From assembly GCF_000350225.1 (NCBI RefSeq), contig NW_005178995.1, positions 62,001 to 126,000 on the forward strand: DNA of 64,000 bases, read 5' to 3'. This DNA comes from Chondrus crispus. Taxonomy: Eukaryota; Rhodophyta; Florideophyceae; Gigartinales; Gigartinaceae. The notes below the pieces were generated by a model. The model worked only from the letters and a program-made list of their open reading frames with translations, did no database searches and was not told where the DNA came from. The position numbers and the translations under genes are program-made. Shown one piece after another: positions 49,948 through 61,238 of this stretch (the stretch's first letter is position 1; every line of letters begins with the position of its first letter).

Positions 49948-51672
49948 TCACACATTCAACTCATCGTACGTGGCCGTTACATGATACTCATCATCTGTTC
50001 GGCCTTTGGCGACCGAAACTGTAGGCGTGCCCCTCGGCACCGCGGGACAGTTGTAGTCTGTGTGTCTCTCCATTATCGCCTGCCGATACACTCTCTCCAC
50101 ACTGATGCACAATCCACCTTTTCTCTCGTGAACCCAAAACGCAATCCAAATAATTAGTGCTGCAGCAAGGAGCGAAAAGTAGTATAAGATTGCCCAAACC
50201 TCTACAGTTCCTTGCTGCGTGGTTTTCACATTGGTGCTGACCTCCCTCGATGTCTTCGATACGACGACGATATCATTTAGATCTCTTTCGTCTTCCGCAG
50301 TGATCTGATTAGGGCTCAGTGGTTTGCCTGACCGAGAAGCTGATTCCGATTGAGCAAGGGCTAAAACGAGTCTTCCAAACTCGTCTATCGTACAAACTCC
50401 TCGACATGAATAAATGAATAGTTGTCGTCCCAAGAGTAAATTCGTAGAAGCCACAACTATCTCATTGGGTTCTGTTTCGGTCCACATGGTGGCTTCCCCG
50501 GCATAACCTTGAAGCTGTTTTTCTCGCCTCCCATACCTGAACGGTATCAAAGCCTCTTGAGTTCTAATTACTCCGCTCACATCATCAGGAGAGATTGGAC
50601 TCCCGACTGATATGGCTGTGTCATAACTTCCGCTGTATACCAAATTAGACCTAATCGGAGGTACTCTCAATGAGCCCTGACTACCACATACACGGTTCCC
50701 GAATATGTTTTCGTCTACCCTTAGCTCCATCTTAGTTAGTTCTAGGATGACGCTATCGCCTTGCCGCCCGTCGGACGATATTGAGCTTACTCCCGGAACA
50801 GATAGGTCGGTGTATTCAATGTGCGATAACTTGACCATGCTGCTCAGGCTTATTATCACTTGTTGATGTAATCTGCTGGAATTCTCTCTTCTGTATTCTT
50901 GAACGCTGGCCAGAGTTAAACTCGCTACCAAGTCAGCCCCGGCCGTCTCCCAGGCATTGTAGCAACTAGATGTCTCGATATCGCATAATCCAACATCCTT
51001 GCTCAATACTGCAACTGGGGTGCTTTTTGTTTGATACAGAGATACTATGTCCTCGGATTCGTCCCCCTCACATTTGGACCGTGTCACTTGGAGCCCTCCA
51101 TCGATTCCATGTACTACTTCTTGGGGAACACAAGTAAAGTTCTTGTCATTCAATGTCAGGAAGTGTGATCCGCCGTACACACTAAGTATCAGGTAGCTGG
51201 TTAGCTTGATTTTGTGTTGCGTCTTGTTCTCTAGCACTGCATACTCTAGCCTTGTTATCTCTCCCGTTATATTCAAGCATGCTTCCAAGTCGTTCCCTGG
51301 CTGAAATATGTTCACCAGTTCTGGCCCACCTTCTGGCATCTTGAAATCAAGGTTCACTGACATTACCCCCTCTTTCATCACTTCTTCAGCCCCAGATCCA
51401 TACTCCAGTGGTAGATATAGCAGACCTGCCAATACCACCACAAACAGCGTCTTAAGCCTCCACCACGATGAGTTGAGGTCGATTTCTTGGTGCATACCAA
51501 CAAGCCCGAGCCTCGTAGAACGCAACCTCAGCCCTGGTTTCCTTCTTACTTTCAGGCCGTAATACGCTGCGTTCGCGTAGTTGGCCGCCAGCTCCAGGAC
51601 AGGCGACAATATGAAACTGACAAGAACGAACTTGACTACATTCCACATTGAAATTTCGATGTGCGTGCGCAT
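49948..51672 (-). CDS. Orphan membrane protein with large extracellular domain
   Basis: This uninterrupted frame encodes 574 residues, or 566 from the Met at MWNVVKF. There are three hydrophobic segments: about residues 10-32 (VVKFVLVSFILSPVLELA), about 72-92 (LKTLFVVVLAGLLYLPLEYG) and about 495-520 (AILYYFSLLAAALIIWIAFW). Between the second and third lies a domain of about 400 residues with many Cys and several N-glycosylation motifs (NIT, NKT, NFT, NSS), as expected outside the cell or in the secretory lumen. The tail is about 55 residues, basic at first (HERKGG). I recognise no family. Length, composition and lack of stops argue for a functional host gene. No TATA box was seen upstream. 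Confidence 0.7.
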   Translation of the reverse strand: MRTHIEISMWNVVKFVLVSFILSPVLELAANYANAAYYGLKVRRKPGLRLRSTRLGLVGMHQEIDLNSSWWRLKTLFVVVLAGLLYLPLEYGSGAEEVMKEGVMSVNLDFKMPEGGPELVNIFQPGNDLEACLNITGEITRLEYAVLENKTQHKIKLTSYLILSVYGGSHFLTLNDKNFTCVPQEVVHGIDGGLQVTRSKCEGDESEDIVSLYQTKSTPVAVLSKDVGLCDIETSSCYNAWETAGADLVASLTLASVQEYRRENSSRLHQQVIISLSSMVKLSHIEYTDLSVPGVSSISSDGRQGDSVILELTKMELRVDENIFGNRVCGSQGSLRVPPIRSNLVYSGSYDTAISVGSPISPDDVSGVIRTQEALIPFRYGRREKQLQGYAGEATMWTETEPNEIVVASTNLLLGRQLFIYSCRGVCTIDEFGRLVLALAQSESASRSGKPLSPNQITAEDERDLNDIVVVSKTSREVSTNVKTTQQGTVEVWAILYYFSLLAAALIIWIAFWVHERKGGLCISVERVYRQAIMERHTDYNCPAVPRGTPTVSVAKGRTDDEYHVTATYDELNV

Positions 51673-53410
51673 TCTGAACGTCGGTAACGTTTCACACGGC
51701 GGTCTCGACAGGTGTAGACTGCGATTCCCCGCGTAACGAGGGGTGAAGCTGTAGGGAAAGCACTTTCACCTTTTGCAGCCGACCTTCTCTCGCGTAGCGA
51801 CCACAAATGGCGTGACCTGGGTATGCGTTGTATGTAATGTAGAAGGAGGGGGGAACAGGAAAGCGCGTTTCGCTGCTTTGAGGAGAAAGCGACCTGCCAT
51901 AATCGTGTTAACGCCAGGAATGAGCTCTCAAGAATCGTGGTATTCCTGCGCGCGGGCATGGTCTATGTGTGTGTGGGGAACAAATATCTCTTTCGTGTAC
52001 CGCAAGAAGGGTGTTACCAGGACATGCATGTACTGGGCTGTGCGAAGGTGTGTTCCACAGTTCCTTTGTCTAGTGACAGTACAGAATATGCTGCCTGTAG
52101 AGCGATACATTGAAGGTTGGCATTTACAACGGCCGGCGTTGGGTGACTATTGAATGAAGGAGAAGACTTTGTGGTTCCATCCAGATAGGTCAGCACAGTA
52201 GATAAGGTACAGCCACATAGGGCACTACAACTCAGCACATAAAGTCACCGCCGGCCGCCGTCCCCCCAGGGGTGAGAGGGCCATCGGTGTTCATGGCATC
52301 ACAGACTTGAATTCATCGCCAGGTAACAATGAACCTTTTTTACCGGTGCGCTGCTCAGAAAGATTTTTCAGAACCCCTAGTACGTGTACTGTACAGTTGT
52401 GAAAGCCAATCTTAGCTTTGGATCAGCGATCGAAGATCGGCAAAGAAAATGCAGGAAACCATCTCCGTACGTAGGCGAAGCTATACTATGAGGTGAAAGG
52501 GTGCTTATACTGTGGCAGACACTGGCAAAGGACGCGTTTCAAAGTAGGAGCTTAGTTATCGACGACAGAAAGGGCATGGCAGCGGCATTAATGCGACGAG
52601 CAAATGAGTTGCGAATACAAGAACGCGTTGGAGCGGAAGCGGTGGTAGTTCACAAGCTATGCGCGATGGAATGTAAAGAAGGCAAGATGCGGCATTGAAC
52701 ATACACTGACTCCGGACGCAATTCGTACTAAATGTTAGCCAGTTGCAAACGGAGGAGAGCAGGCGGCAGCATAGTATTTGAACGGCAGTAGAACGTAGTA
52801 ATGAAAAGGAGACAGGCACAAGCCCAGCTGCATTGCTGACCGACTCGCTTTCCTCTTTATCGCCACAACCAACCCTGAGGCCGTTACCTCAAGAGTTACC
52901 TCCGTTGCAGCTATCATCGTTACCCGTCCAGTGCCCGTAGGCGTCCAGCTTCCGATTCCTGATCTAATCAAGATTAACCCTTTTCAACAGTACCCTTACT
53001 GTATTGCTGCGGTGCATTGAGTACAGTCGCAAGACGTGCTTGCCTCTAAATATTGCCCGCCATTCAAGAAAATTTTCAGATGTATTTATAGAACACACAG
53101 CCACAGACTTTCTATGGCACGTATCACCTAGTGCCCAAATGTGGGTCAGTAGGGTAATTTGGGTCGGATTTTTCATAAAATTTATGGAGCTTTTATCATA
53201 GTGGACCTTTAGACATCAAAGATTAGGCCGCAGCGCAGAATCCATTGGGATTGGCGCCGTTCTGCCACCAGAATTCGAATTTTTGGCGCAAAGTCCAGTG
53301 GGAAACGGAGCCATCACGCCTGACTGTGAACGATTGTTCCACAACAAAGCCGAACTCCACATCTCAAGACCATTAAGCCTCCTTTTCCATTTCGGTTACT
53401 GGCCAGTGCG
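51673..53410. other. Intergenic stretch without a recognised gene
   Basis: There are only short frames with no recognised motifs. The region may hold the promoter of the minus-strand membrane protein gene (from 51673) and the upstream part of the pogo-like transposon. I could not find its terminal inverted repeat. Confidence 0.4.
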
Positions 53411-55129
53411 ATGAGACCAGGACCATGGCGAGTCAACGCTCCAGCGCCTCCCATCCAAAAGCACCGTACTAGGCAGCTTCACAATGCATGCCTTGCCGCT
53501 CGCTCTTCCAAAATGTCTTGGCGTCAAATCGCCAAGACATATGGCATACCTAACACGACGTTCCAACGCGCTATGAAGCGCAGCGTCACTTTTAATGACG
53601 AGAGATGCGGACGAAAACCAGTACTGTTCACTGAGGAGGAGCAAACTATCAAGAAAGCGGCACTCGAGTTTTCACGAAATGGCACGCCTTTGTCAAGAGA
53701 ATGTCTCAAAGACTTGGTTCAAATGTTTGTAAACAGTCTGCCATTGTCTCATCAGAATGCTTTACCGTTTAAGGATACCAGAACTGGAGATAGTTTTGTG
53801 CGCAACTTTTTGAATCGACACAAAGAACGTTCCCTCAAACGCAGAGCGAACCTCGAAAAACCGCGAGCTGATGCCATGTCCCCTGTCACAATGGCAGAAC
53901 ACTTCGCGCGGCTTCACCAAGTGTACAGAGAGTACAAAATAACGAGTGCTCAACAAATATTCAATCTTGATGAAAGTGGGTTTTCTATGAGAACTGTGCA
54001 TCGTAGCCGAACAAAAGCGGTGTTCGAGCGCACAGCTCGCAGCAATTCCAAAGAATTGAAATGGTCAAAAAACGCTGAGCATGCGACCATAATGCCGGTT
54101 GTATCTGCAGATGGGCGGGTGTGGTGCCCAGTTGCCATTCTTCCAGGAAAACGGTCGAAATACCGGATCCGCGCGGATGGAAAAAAAGAAACACCGTCTT
54201 GCTACCTTCCATCAAACGCCTACACAAGCTACCGAGATCCAGCCGGAGTTGACGGAGCAATTTTCTACGACTGGGCGCAGAAGTTTGTAACGGAAACAAC
54301 ACATTTACGACAAAAGCATAAAAACATTGTGCTCACGTTTGATGGTTATGGAGCACACGTTTCATTGAGAGCGCTCAAGGTTTTGAAAGAAAACAATATT
54401 GTCGTCGTCGGACTGCCTGCACACACCAGCCACAGGACGCAAGTACTCGACTACTCAGTTTTTTCTTCGTTCAAGACGTTTTTTCGCAGTACATTGAACC
54501 GTCGAGCTATTGGTGCCACCAATGAATGCCGTAATGACATTTATACGCTGTGCGAGATGCTCCACGAGGCGTACAAGCGATCTGTTACGTACAACAACAT
54601 TGTGTCTGGGTTCAAAGCGTGCGGCATCTGGTGCCCAACGCGCAAAGACATCGTACCAGAAGTAATCAATGCAAGTGATATCACTAACTGGCAGGGGTAT
54701 GAAAGCCAAGCAGCAGCTCACCGCGGGTATCAAGAACTGGTGGACAAGTTCAAGCGGAGCAAAAATTTGCTCGTGTCGGATGGCGAAGTTCTTAACAGCG
54801 GTACGATTAACACGACAAGCGGTGCGCTGCTTACGAGTGAGGACGTTTTGGAAGCATTGCAGGCTAGGTCGGATCATCGTGCTGCAGAAGAGCAGGCCCG
54901 CAATTCGCGAGCTGAAGAGGCGTGTCAGAGGCGGGCGATCAGGATCGCACAAGCCGAAGCGACGGCGAGAGAGAAGGAACTGGCCGCGCAGCGGAAGGCG
55001 GCTCATGATCGCTGGCTTTCTCAGCGCTCTAGTCGTCAGAGGCAACTGGATGAAAACCGCATCGCGCGGAGGCAACTGGCAAAGATGAAAGTGGCCGCCA
55101 TGTCATCGGTTAGCATCGTTGCTGAGTAA
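53411..55129 (+). CDS. Pogo/Tigger-like DDE transposase (intact)
   Basis: The frame encodes 572 residues. The N-terminal part has a Psq/CENP-B-type helix-turn-helix (SWRQIAKTYGIPNTTFQRAMK, about residues 37-57) followed by a second DNA-binding segment (LKDLVQMFVN to FLNRHKERSLKRR). The catalytic DDE_1 domain shows Asp in IFNLDESGF (about 182) and Asp in VLTFDGYGAH (about 314). A third Asp is likely in QVLDYSVFSSFK (about 345), where pogo proteins have Q-P-L-D. The C-terminal 90 residues are a charged helix rich in Ala, Arg and Glu. No stops or frameshifts interrupt it. A poly(A) signal AATAAA follows at 55132, right after the stop. I could not find terminal inverted repeats, so it may be a domesticated gene or a transposon with unrecognised ends. 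Confidence 0.85.
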   Translation: MRPGPWRVNAPAPPIQKHRTRQLHNACLAARSSKMSWRQIAKTYGIPNTTFQRAMKRSVTFNDERCGRKPVLFTEEEQTIKKAALEFSRNGTPLSRECLKDLVQMFVNSLPLSHQNALPFKDTRTGDSFVRNFLNRHKERSLKRRANLEKPRADAMSPVTMAEHFARLHQVYREYKITSAQQIFNLDESGFSMRTVHRSRTKAVFERTARSNSKELKWSKNAEHATIMPVVSADGRVWCPVAILPGKRSKYRIRADGKKETPSCYLPSNAYTSYRDPAGVDGAIFYDWAQKFVTETTHLRQKHKNIVLTFDGYGAHVSLRALKVLKENNIVVVGLPAHTSHRTQVLDYSVFSSFKTFFRSTLNRRAIGATNECRNDIYTLCEMLHEAYKRSVTYNNIVSGFKACGIWCPTRKDIVPEVINASDITNWQGYESQAAAHRGYQELVDKFKRSKNLLVSDGEVLNSGTINTTSGALLTSEDVLEALQARSDHRAAEEQARNSRAEEACQRRAIRIAQAEATAREKELAAQRKAAHDRWLSQRSSRQRQLDENRIARRQLAKMKVAAMSSVSIVAE

Positions 55130-55131
55130 AA

Positions 55132-55137
55132 AATAAA
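55132..55137 (+). terminator. Poly(A) signal after the transposase
   Basis: AATAAA lies 3 bp after the TAA stop, in an A-rich stretch. Confidence 0.5.
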
Positions 55138-56793
55138 AAAGAAACAACTTTTTTGATAATCATTTGACCCAGTATTCCGCAATATTGGGCTTTTCAGGGG
55201 CTATCAACAACTCTTTTAACTACCGTCCCAAAATGGCACAACGTATCAGGGACTTTTTGCTCACGCGCGGTCCACAGGGCAACAAGGCTGTGGCTAGTTT
55301 GGCAAGGTTTCGACGGTAATGGGCACCGAGAAGTTATTTTTTAGTTAAATGTGCGTCGTTGACCCACAATACCACACCCGATGATACAGCACACAGATTT
55401 ATTGCACCGTGATTAGTTGATCCCTTTGCTGTTGTACCGTTGAGTGTGCAGTACGGAGCAGCTCTGCTAATTTTCTCGATTAAACTGCGGCTTCCTGTTT
55501 TAACACCAGCTGGGGCCGTAAGGGGCAAAGTCGGGTCCGACTAGGGACCGCTGTGATAAACACCTTGGAACGCAGTAAAGTTTTACGGGATGAACATCCT
55601 TGAAGGTTATTACTGTAAGAATTATGAAGTATAAGGCGTTTCCAGTGTAATCTAGAATTATCGGGAACTGTTGAGGACGTGTAAGCAACGGTGCTGTACT
55701 GCGCTGTACCTTGCTGTCAGAGTGAACTTCATGAGAATAAGTTTTTAGGCCGCTATTAGCTCCGTGTTGGAATTCATCACAACCGTGGCATTTTGGTCAT
55801 GGTGGAGCTGCAAGTGAAGTCGAAATCGTGGTCAGACGGGCCAAATTATTAACCGCATCAGAGAAACAACTTTGTTGGAGGATCGTGTTGGAATGTGAAC
55901 GACTCTATAAGCCAAACAATTGTTACATATTCATGGGCTGGGTGCGCGCTTACTGTAAATAAAAGATGGAACGGTCTCGATAGAGCATTCCTGCACATCC
56001 AAGTTCCGGGCAAGATTCCTTCAAATGTTTTTAAAAGGCCCAAGAGTTGACTATATTCTTTCGCTGTTTTGAAAATGTCCTGAACTCAGGGGAAAACTTG
56101 GAAATCAGGGAGAACGAGCCCTGAACTCGACCTGTCGTATTATGATAGCCGTCAAAAATTGTGAATTTGGAAAGCCTGGACCTTAAAATGGGTCATTTTT
56201 ACTCACTTGTTACAACGGCTAGGGCTACATCAAATTACAGATTTTCAGACAGGAGGTCAAACTACTATTGGGTGTTCCATGCCCGTGGCGTGAAATAACA
56301 TACGAGAGAGGATGACTGTAGCGACAGTGGATCATCATAGAAAAGGGGTGATAGAATCGCAGTAGACGGGGACGTTGACATGCCTGCGCATCATTTTCGA
56401 TAATCCGTGCGCGGCGAGCGCAGCGGCGGGTTACTGTATAGCAGCATATGCATGCACTTCGCAGCATGTGTCGCGGCGCACGAACGCTCTCGTTGCGGTC
56501 GGTCGCGAGATTCTCAAAGCCGGGTGCGGGCCCTTTTTCTAGTACGGCAGACACGGCCTCACACGGCGGCTGCGATCGGGTTCCGCCTGCCCTGCGGGTG
56601 TACACCTCTATGGAGACCTCCGGCTCGCAGACCAAGTGAGGAAGTGCACGAAAAGTTAGATGCGCGCGCACTCATCGCTGCCCCCCTCCGCACGCGTCGC
56701 TCCCGGGAAATGCTCTGGGAGGCACGGGCAACTGCCTCACGGGCCACGTCGAGGGCGGTCGCCTTCTCTTTCATGCACGGAAACGCTGCTAAG

Positions 56794-56843
56794 TGCGTTC
56801 ATTCCTCCCAATTGTCGATCGACAACTGAGAGGAATGGACGCA
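56794..56843. repeat. 50-bp palindrome with three mismatches
   Basis: TGCGTTCATTCCTCCCAATT and AACTGAGAGGAATGGACGCA pair around a GTCGATCGAC centre with no loop. Confidence 0.85.
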
Positions 56844-56977
56844 TGTAAAAATGGGAGGATAGGTTGTAAGGAACGCAGAAACCCCTGGCGCAGGCATCTA
56901 GAAGCGTTCTGGACTCCTCAGCACAAGGAAGCGAAGAACTGACCACCCCTCTCCACCTGCGCTTTGTTGAGCTTTCG

Positions 56978-57075
56978 GAATTTTTTGCGACTTTGTGACG
57001 ATTCGCAGCACAGGTTGAGTCAGAGGAGACCGTTGCCGCGAACTTCGAGTCCCCGGAGGGGCTGCACGCGGTTTC
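56978..57075 (+). repeat. Direct repeat flanking the decayed transposon, left copy
   Basis: This diverged copy of 62189-62290 is in the same orientation. Matching parts include GACGATTCGCAGCACAGGTT with GACGATGCGCTGCACAGGCT, then GAGTC, and later TCCCCGGAGGGG with TCCCCGGAAGGG. Confidence 0.6.
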
Positions 57076-57484
57076 GTCTATTATTGATGATTAAACATCG
57101 TATTTATTATGCGGACGAGGCCGCACGCGCGCAGCGTGCATAATTGACTATGCCCCACGCGGCATTGTGCGTAGAAGACTGGAGGAGTCCGTATGTGACA
57201 ATCTTGCTTTTGGTTGTTGTATGTTGGTGAGGCTTGGTAAAAATCCTTTTACAGAATAAGGAGGTTTCGGTTGATGGACGGGGATTGGTTTCGAGTTGAA
57301 GCAACAAATGTACTGAAGCTCGAGCATCTGCAACATACAGGAAAGAGGAATATATTACATCCGTATCTATTATTATACCATCGTCCTTAACGAAGATTTT
57401 TCATGCAAAACACTGCCTATTTCGTGCCACTTCCGTCTCAATCGATACTGCTCGGACATCGGAGAATTCACGACCGAATCTCTT

Positions 57485-60400
57485 CTACCGGGCTGGGAGA
57501 CAATCCATGTTCCTTATCAAACTGTTCTTTTTGTCGTTGAACTCCTTGAGTTCACGAGCATACCTCTCCTGATCCTTTTCGACTAAATGATAAAAGTGCT
57601 GGAGTTCACCGGGGGTTTTCTCGGCCTTCTCATATAACTTCGCCAATGTTTCAGTTTTCAGCACCCTTGCGGCTGTTCCTGAGATACTGTTACTCCGCAA
57701 AACGCTTTCCACTTTTGACAGAACCTCTGAATCCTGCTTGAAAACTTGTCTTAACGTCCTAGGAGCCGAGGCGTGTCCCGTCTCTCGCTCTACTTCCAAC
57801 TTCATCTCTTCCCTGAACCGTAGTAACGTGCCACGACTGGGTACAGTAGCTCTACGCTGCAGCCAGGGATCGTGAAGTCCGTCCCGATCCCCCATTTTCT
57901 GGAAAACCGCCTTCAAGGCATGCAAAACATGAACTGATTGACTTATATCACAATGCTCGCTGGCAATCGCCTTCATTGCGGAAAAAGCGGCAGTGCCCTC
58001 TATTTTCGGGAAGGGAGGCTCTGAGTACGTAGCGGTCGGAACCCAAAACTCCTCTGATCGTGGACCTTTGAAATACTTTGCGTTCAACAGGTTTCGAGGA
58101 GGATAACGAGCTATCCAAGCCCTCTCAGATGTACAAAAGTCCCTGATCGGTCTTCTGACAATCCAGTTCAGAGGAGCGCACTTCCCACTTTCACTACCGG
58201 CGACAGGTTCTGATCCCCCAGCTGGCAGTTCAATCAGTCCTCGCGGCCAGGCCCTTCTGACAAGTGGCTTTGAAGTGTCTTTCATTTCAGGACACGCAGC
58301 CAGTCGTCTAAACTCTAATCCATTATAGCCGACGTGTACTGCTGTACGAGTCGAAACCACCCCACTCCCGCTTGGAGAGTATGGCTTGTCCATCCCAATC
58401 ACCAAAGGAGCGTTAACTACAGCATCGTTCTGCTGACTCAGGGCGCCAGATCTCGCTGTTTGACAATCAAATCCGTTGTTGACATCCGCTCCTGCTTCTG
58501 AATCTGTGAGCCGCGCCGCAGGGACGTCGAAACAACAGTCCTCGTAGCGGCGCTGGCATTGTGGAAGACCTGTTGGCGGCTCCGTCGAAATCCTAACCAT
58601 GCCTGGGTCATTTGGCAACGCATCACTGAGCAACTCTCTCAATTCAACAGGCAACCGCTGTTTCGCCTCTACACTGCATGCCGCAGCGAAGTGAATATTC
58701 CTCTTAATAAATCGAAACTGCGATGGGGGCTTCGTCTAGTATCCGAGAGACTTGAACACTTCCGCGAAGTCTATACTACTGAGAGGGTTAACTGCGAATC
58801 CTTGAATATTCCCTGACTCCCTGTTCACATCTTCAAATCCATTAAGAATATCATCTATGCTAAAGAGAACCTATCTCCGCCGACGACTCTGGAATTGTCC
58901 GAATAACATGTCGCAGAGCCATTTTCCATGGTTATTCTCAAGAAACAAAACAAGGCAGATCGTCGCAAGGCCCTGGTCTACGATGTATTGGGGTAAAGCT
59001 ATTGTTGTCATCCAATTCTTCCCTACAGACGCGTTGTCAGAGACAATAACCTTAAGGGACTCTCCACGGCAGCGCAGTAGATGGTCCAGGAGAATTTCCT
59101 CCACAATGGCGGAGGCATTCTTCGGGCCTGTTCCTTGCTCGTGTGAAAGTACGATAGCGTTATTGTTGATCGAACTAACATGGGCGTTGGCGTCAAAACG
59201 CCAACGCGTGATGTCGGAGGAAGCTGATACAACAAAATGCAGCAAATCGAGCTTACTCATATCATCTTGGTGCGTGATACAGGCTCGATCTGGAAATGAG
59301 TTCCAATCAACAGCGACTCCTCGAAACTCCTGATTCTGCCTGGCCCGAATTCTCTGGTAATTGACCTCGACTTTCCTGAAATGGTCGCCAAGCATCTTCA
59401 CATAGCCCCTGATTCTGGCGTCGCGTGAGTTGTGCACCCTTAGGTCGTTCAGGCATTCCTCTTCCTGAAAACGCTTAGCGGCGATTTCGGTAGACAAAAC
59501 ATCATAGCGCATCTGTCGGTTCTCGAGAAGGGGTCGCCGGTAGGAGAGCTCATCAAACTCGCGCTTCAGGAAGATCCATTCGTGGTGAAACTGCAGTACC
59601 GCGTATTGTTGAGTCTTACAATTTGGGCATGCGTTGTGGTCGCTCTGTGCAAAACTGATGGCACTGTAGTTTCGGCGCTTGAGGTATTCGCCGATCATCC
59701 TTTGTAGAGTACTTGAAGACAGATAGAAATCCATGGAGTCGTCCTCTCGAAGCGCCATCCACAGTACCTTTCGAAGCTTCTCCTGAGTATTTATCTCAGG
59801 AGAGTAGACTCGACAAACGCTCTCACCAGAGGACCCCGCCGGATCTGCCCGCAGTACCATATCCAATTCTCTCTCCACTTTGTTGCGAATCTCGCTGTAG
59901 TAACGATTCATTGGATAACTGCGATGGTATTTGTAACAAGCAGAACCATCGGTTAAAAGGACACGATCCTCAAGGGAGGGGTCATTGCACATTATGTCGA
60001 GAACCCGATGTAAATCAGCGACGAAAGACTCCTAGATGGTATACAACGCGGCCAAAGCTCTATTACATACCTGTGTCGTTGAATTTGTAAGTGGACAGAA
60101 CATGCGGTTGAGCAAAAAAAAGTTTTCCTTGTGGCGTGGCCTCAGTTCTTTCGCCAGCTTGATGAACTGGTTATACTCACTCACTAAATTCAATTGAGGT
60201 ACACCCGCAAAACATGGCGTATTGCAGCCGCAGTCGTAGCTTTGCAAACTCTGCAGAGATGGGAAGCCTCGCCTGTCTCCCCACCGACGCATCTGTCTGA
60301 GACGCACCCCAGCACTATCAATTATACTTTGCAATTCGTCGTTAGTGGCACTGTCGGGAGTGATACGTCCTGTTATACAAGAAGTTTCGTGAAACTCCCA

Positions 60401-61238
60401 GCAGACAACATATGGAACTGGTGCACAACTTGTTCTTCAGGCGCACGCCGAATCCAACTCTCTGTGAATCCATCTGCCCGCAGAGAAACGGTAGGACCTC
60501 CATAAAGAACCTCGCGAACCCACGCAATGCTTTCTGGCGCTCTGTTCCGTGCCGCACACCAGGGGCAGCTTCCCTTTGTGCCCTCTAAGGGGCCGTGAAT
60601 CCAACGGTTGACGTCCCGATTCCAGGTGCTCTACTCTCCGTCAGCGACGACAATGCCTCGTTAGCGGAATGACAGGCTTCCGCATGTTCGTGAATAACCA
60701 CGATCTCGGTGAATTCCATGTACTGTTTCGGATCGGCGGCAATCCTTGCGAAGCAAAGTCGATTGCAGCAGTGCCATATTTGAGTAGGGAATTTATTCTC
60801 GTGCACTTTGTACGCCGCCTCCACTCGTTTCTCTAATTCGAGAAGCACTTTCAATCGTCCCAGACTCTCATTGTCTGTACTAAAATCCACTGAAATGTCT
60901 TCATTTACAAATGAACCGTTCAGACATTCTCTTAGTGCACCCGATTGCGATATCTGCAACAGGAACTTTCCGATGTTGGTCGAAATCGACGGAGAATCGG
61001 CATCAGCAATGAGTTCGTGTGAAGATCCAAAATACTCTTGTACTAGTGAAGGATAATCCTCATTCACCTTATCGAACAAGTCCTCGAATCGCTTCCGCAA
61101 CACCTGGCGGGTATACGTGACCTGATGGTTGAGTGGCGACGACTCTCGAATATCGCTAAACATTCGGTGATTCGAACTCAACGCGTGAAGGGAGGGAATA
61201 ATCTCTGCAGAATGAGAATTCATGGCCTGATCCTCCAA
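57485..61238 (-). pseudogene. Decayed DNA-transposon protein with DUF7869-like DDE domain
   Basis: Read on the minus strand, a long protein is recognisable. It begins MEDQAMNSHS at 61238 and changes frame near 60587 and again near 60345. From about 60400 to 57485 it stays in one frame, interrupted only by TAG at 60032, 58871 and 58736. The order is: an N-terminal part of about 217 residues; a Cys-containing stretch (GSCPWCAARN); a central region; then a transposase-like core. That core has HEQGTGPKNASAIVEEI, VIVSDNASVGKN and ENNHGKWLCDMLFGQF, which fit the spacing of the HEG, D-N-x-x-x-x-N and final FGQF-type motifs in DUF7869-type proteins of large eukaryotic transposons. The C-terminal 390 residues are of unknown fold with a helical end. 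Family assignment is by motif spacing only. The gene is inactive unless TAG is read through and the frame changes are introns. Confidence 0.6.

Larger units (their letters stand above)
55138..57484. other. Intergenic stretch with palindrome and repeat copy
   Basis: No gene is supported. It contains the 50-bp palindrome at 56794-56843 and the left copy of a direct repeat at 56978-57075. Arg/Ala-rich frames at 56225-56830 on both strands look like GC-driven chance frames. Confidence 0.45.

Noticed and set aside
56225..56830. Arg/Ala-rich frames on both strands
   Set aside because: Both strands are open with biased composition and there is no motif. This is typical chance openness in GC-rich DNA.
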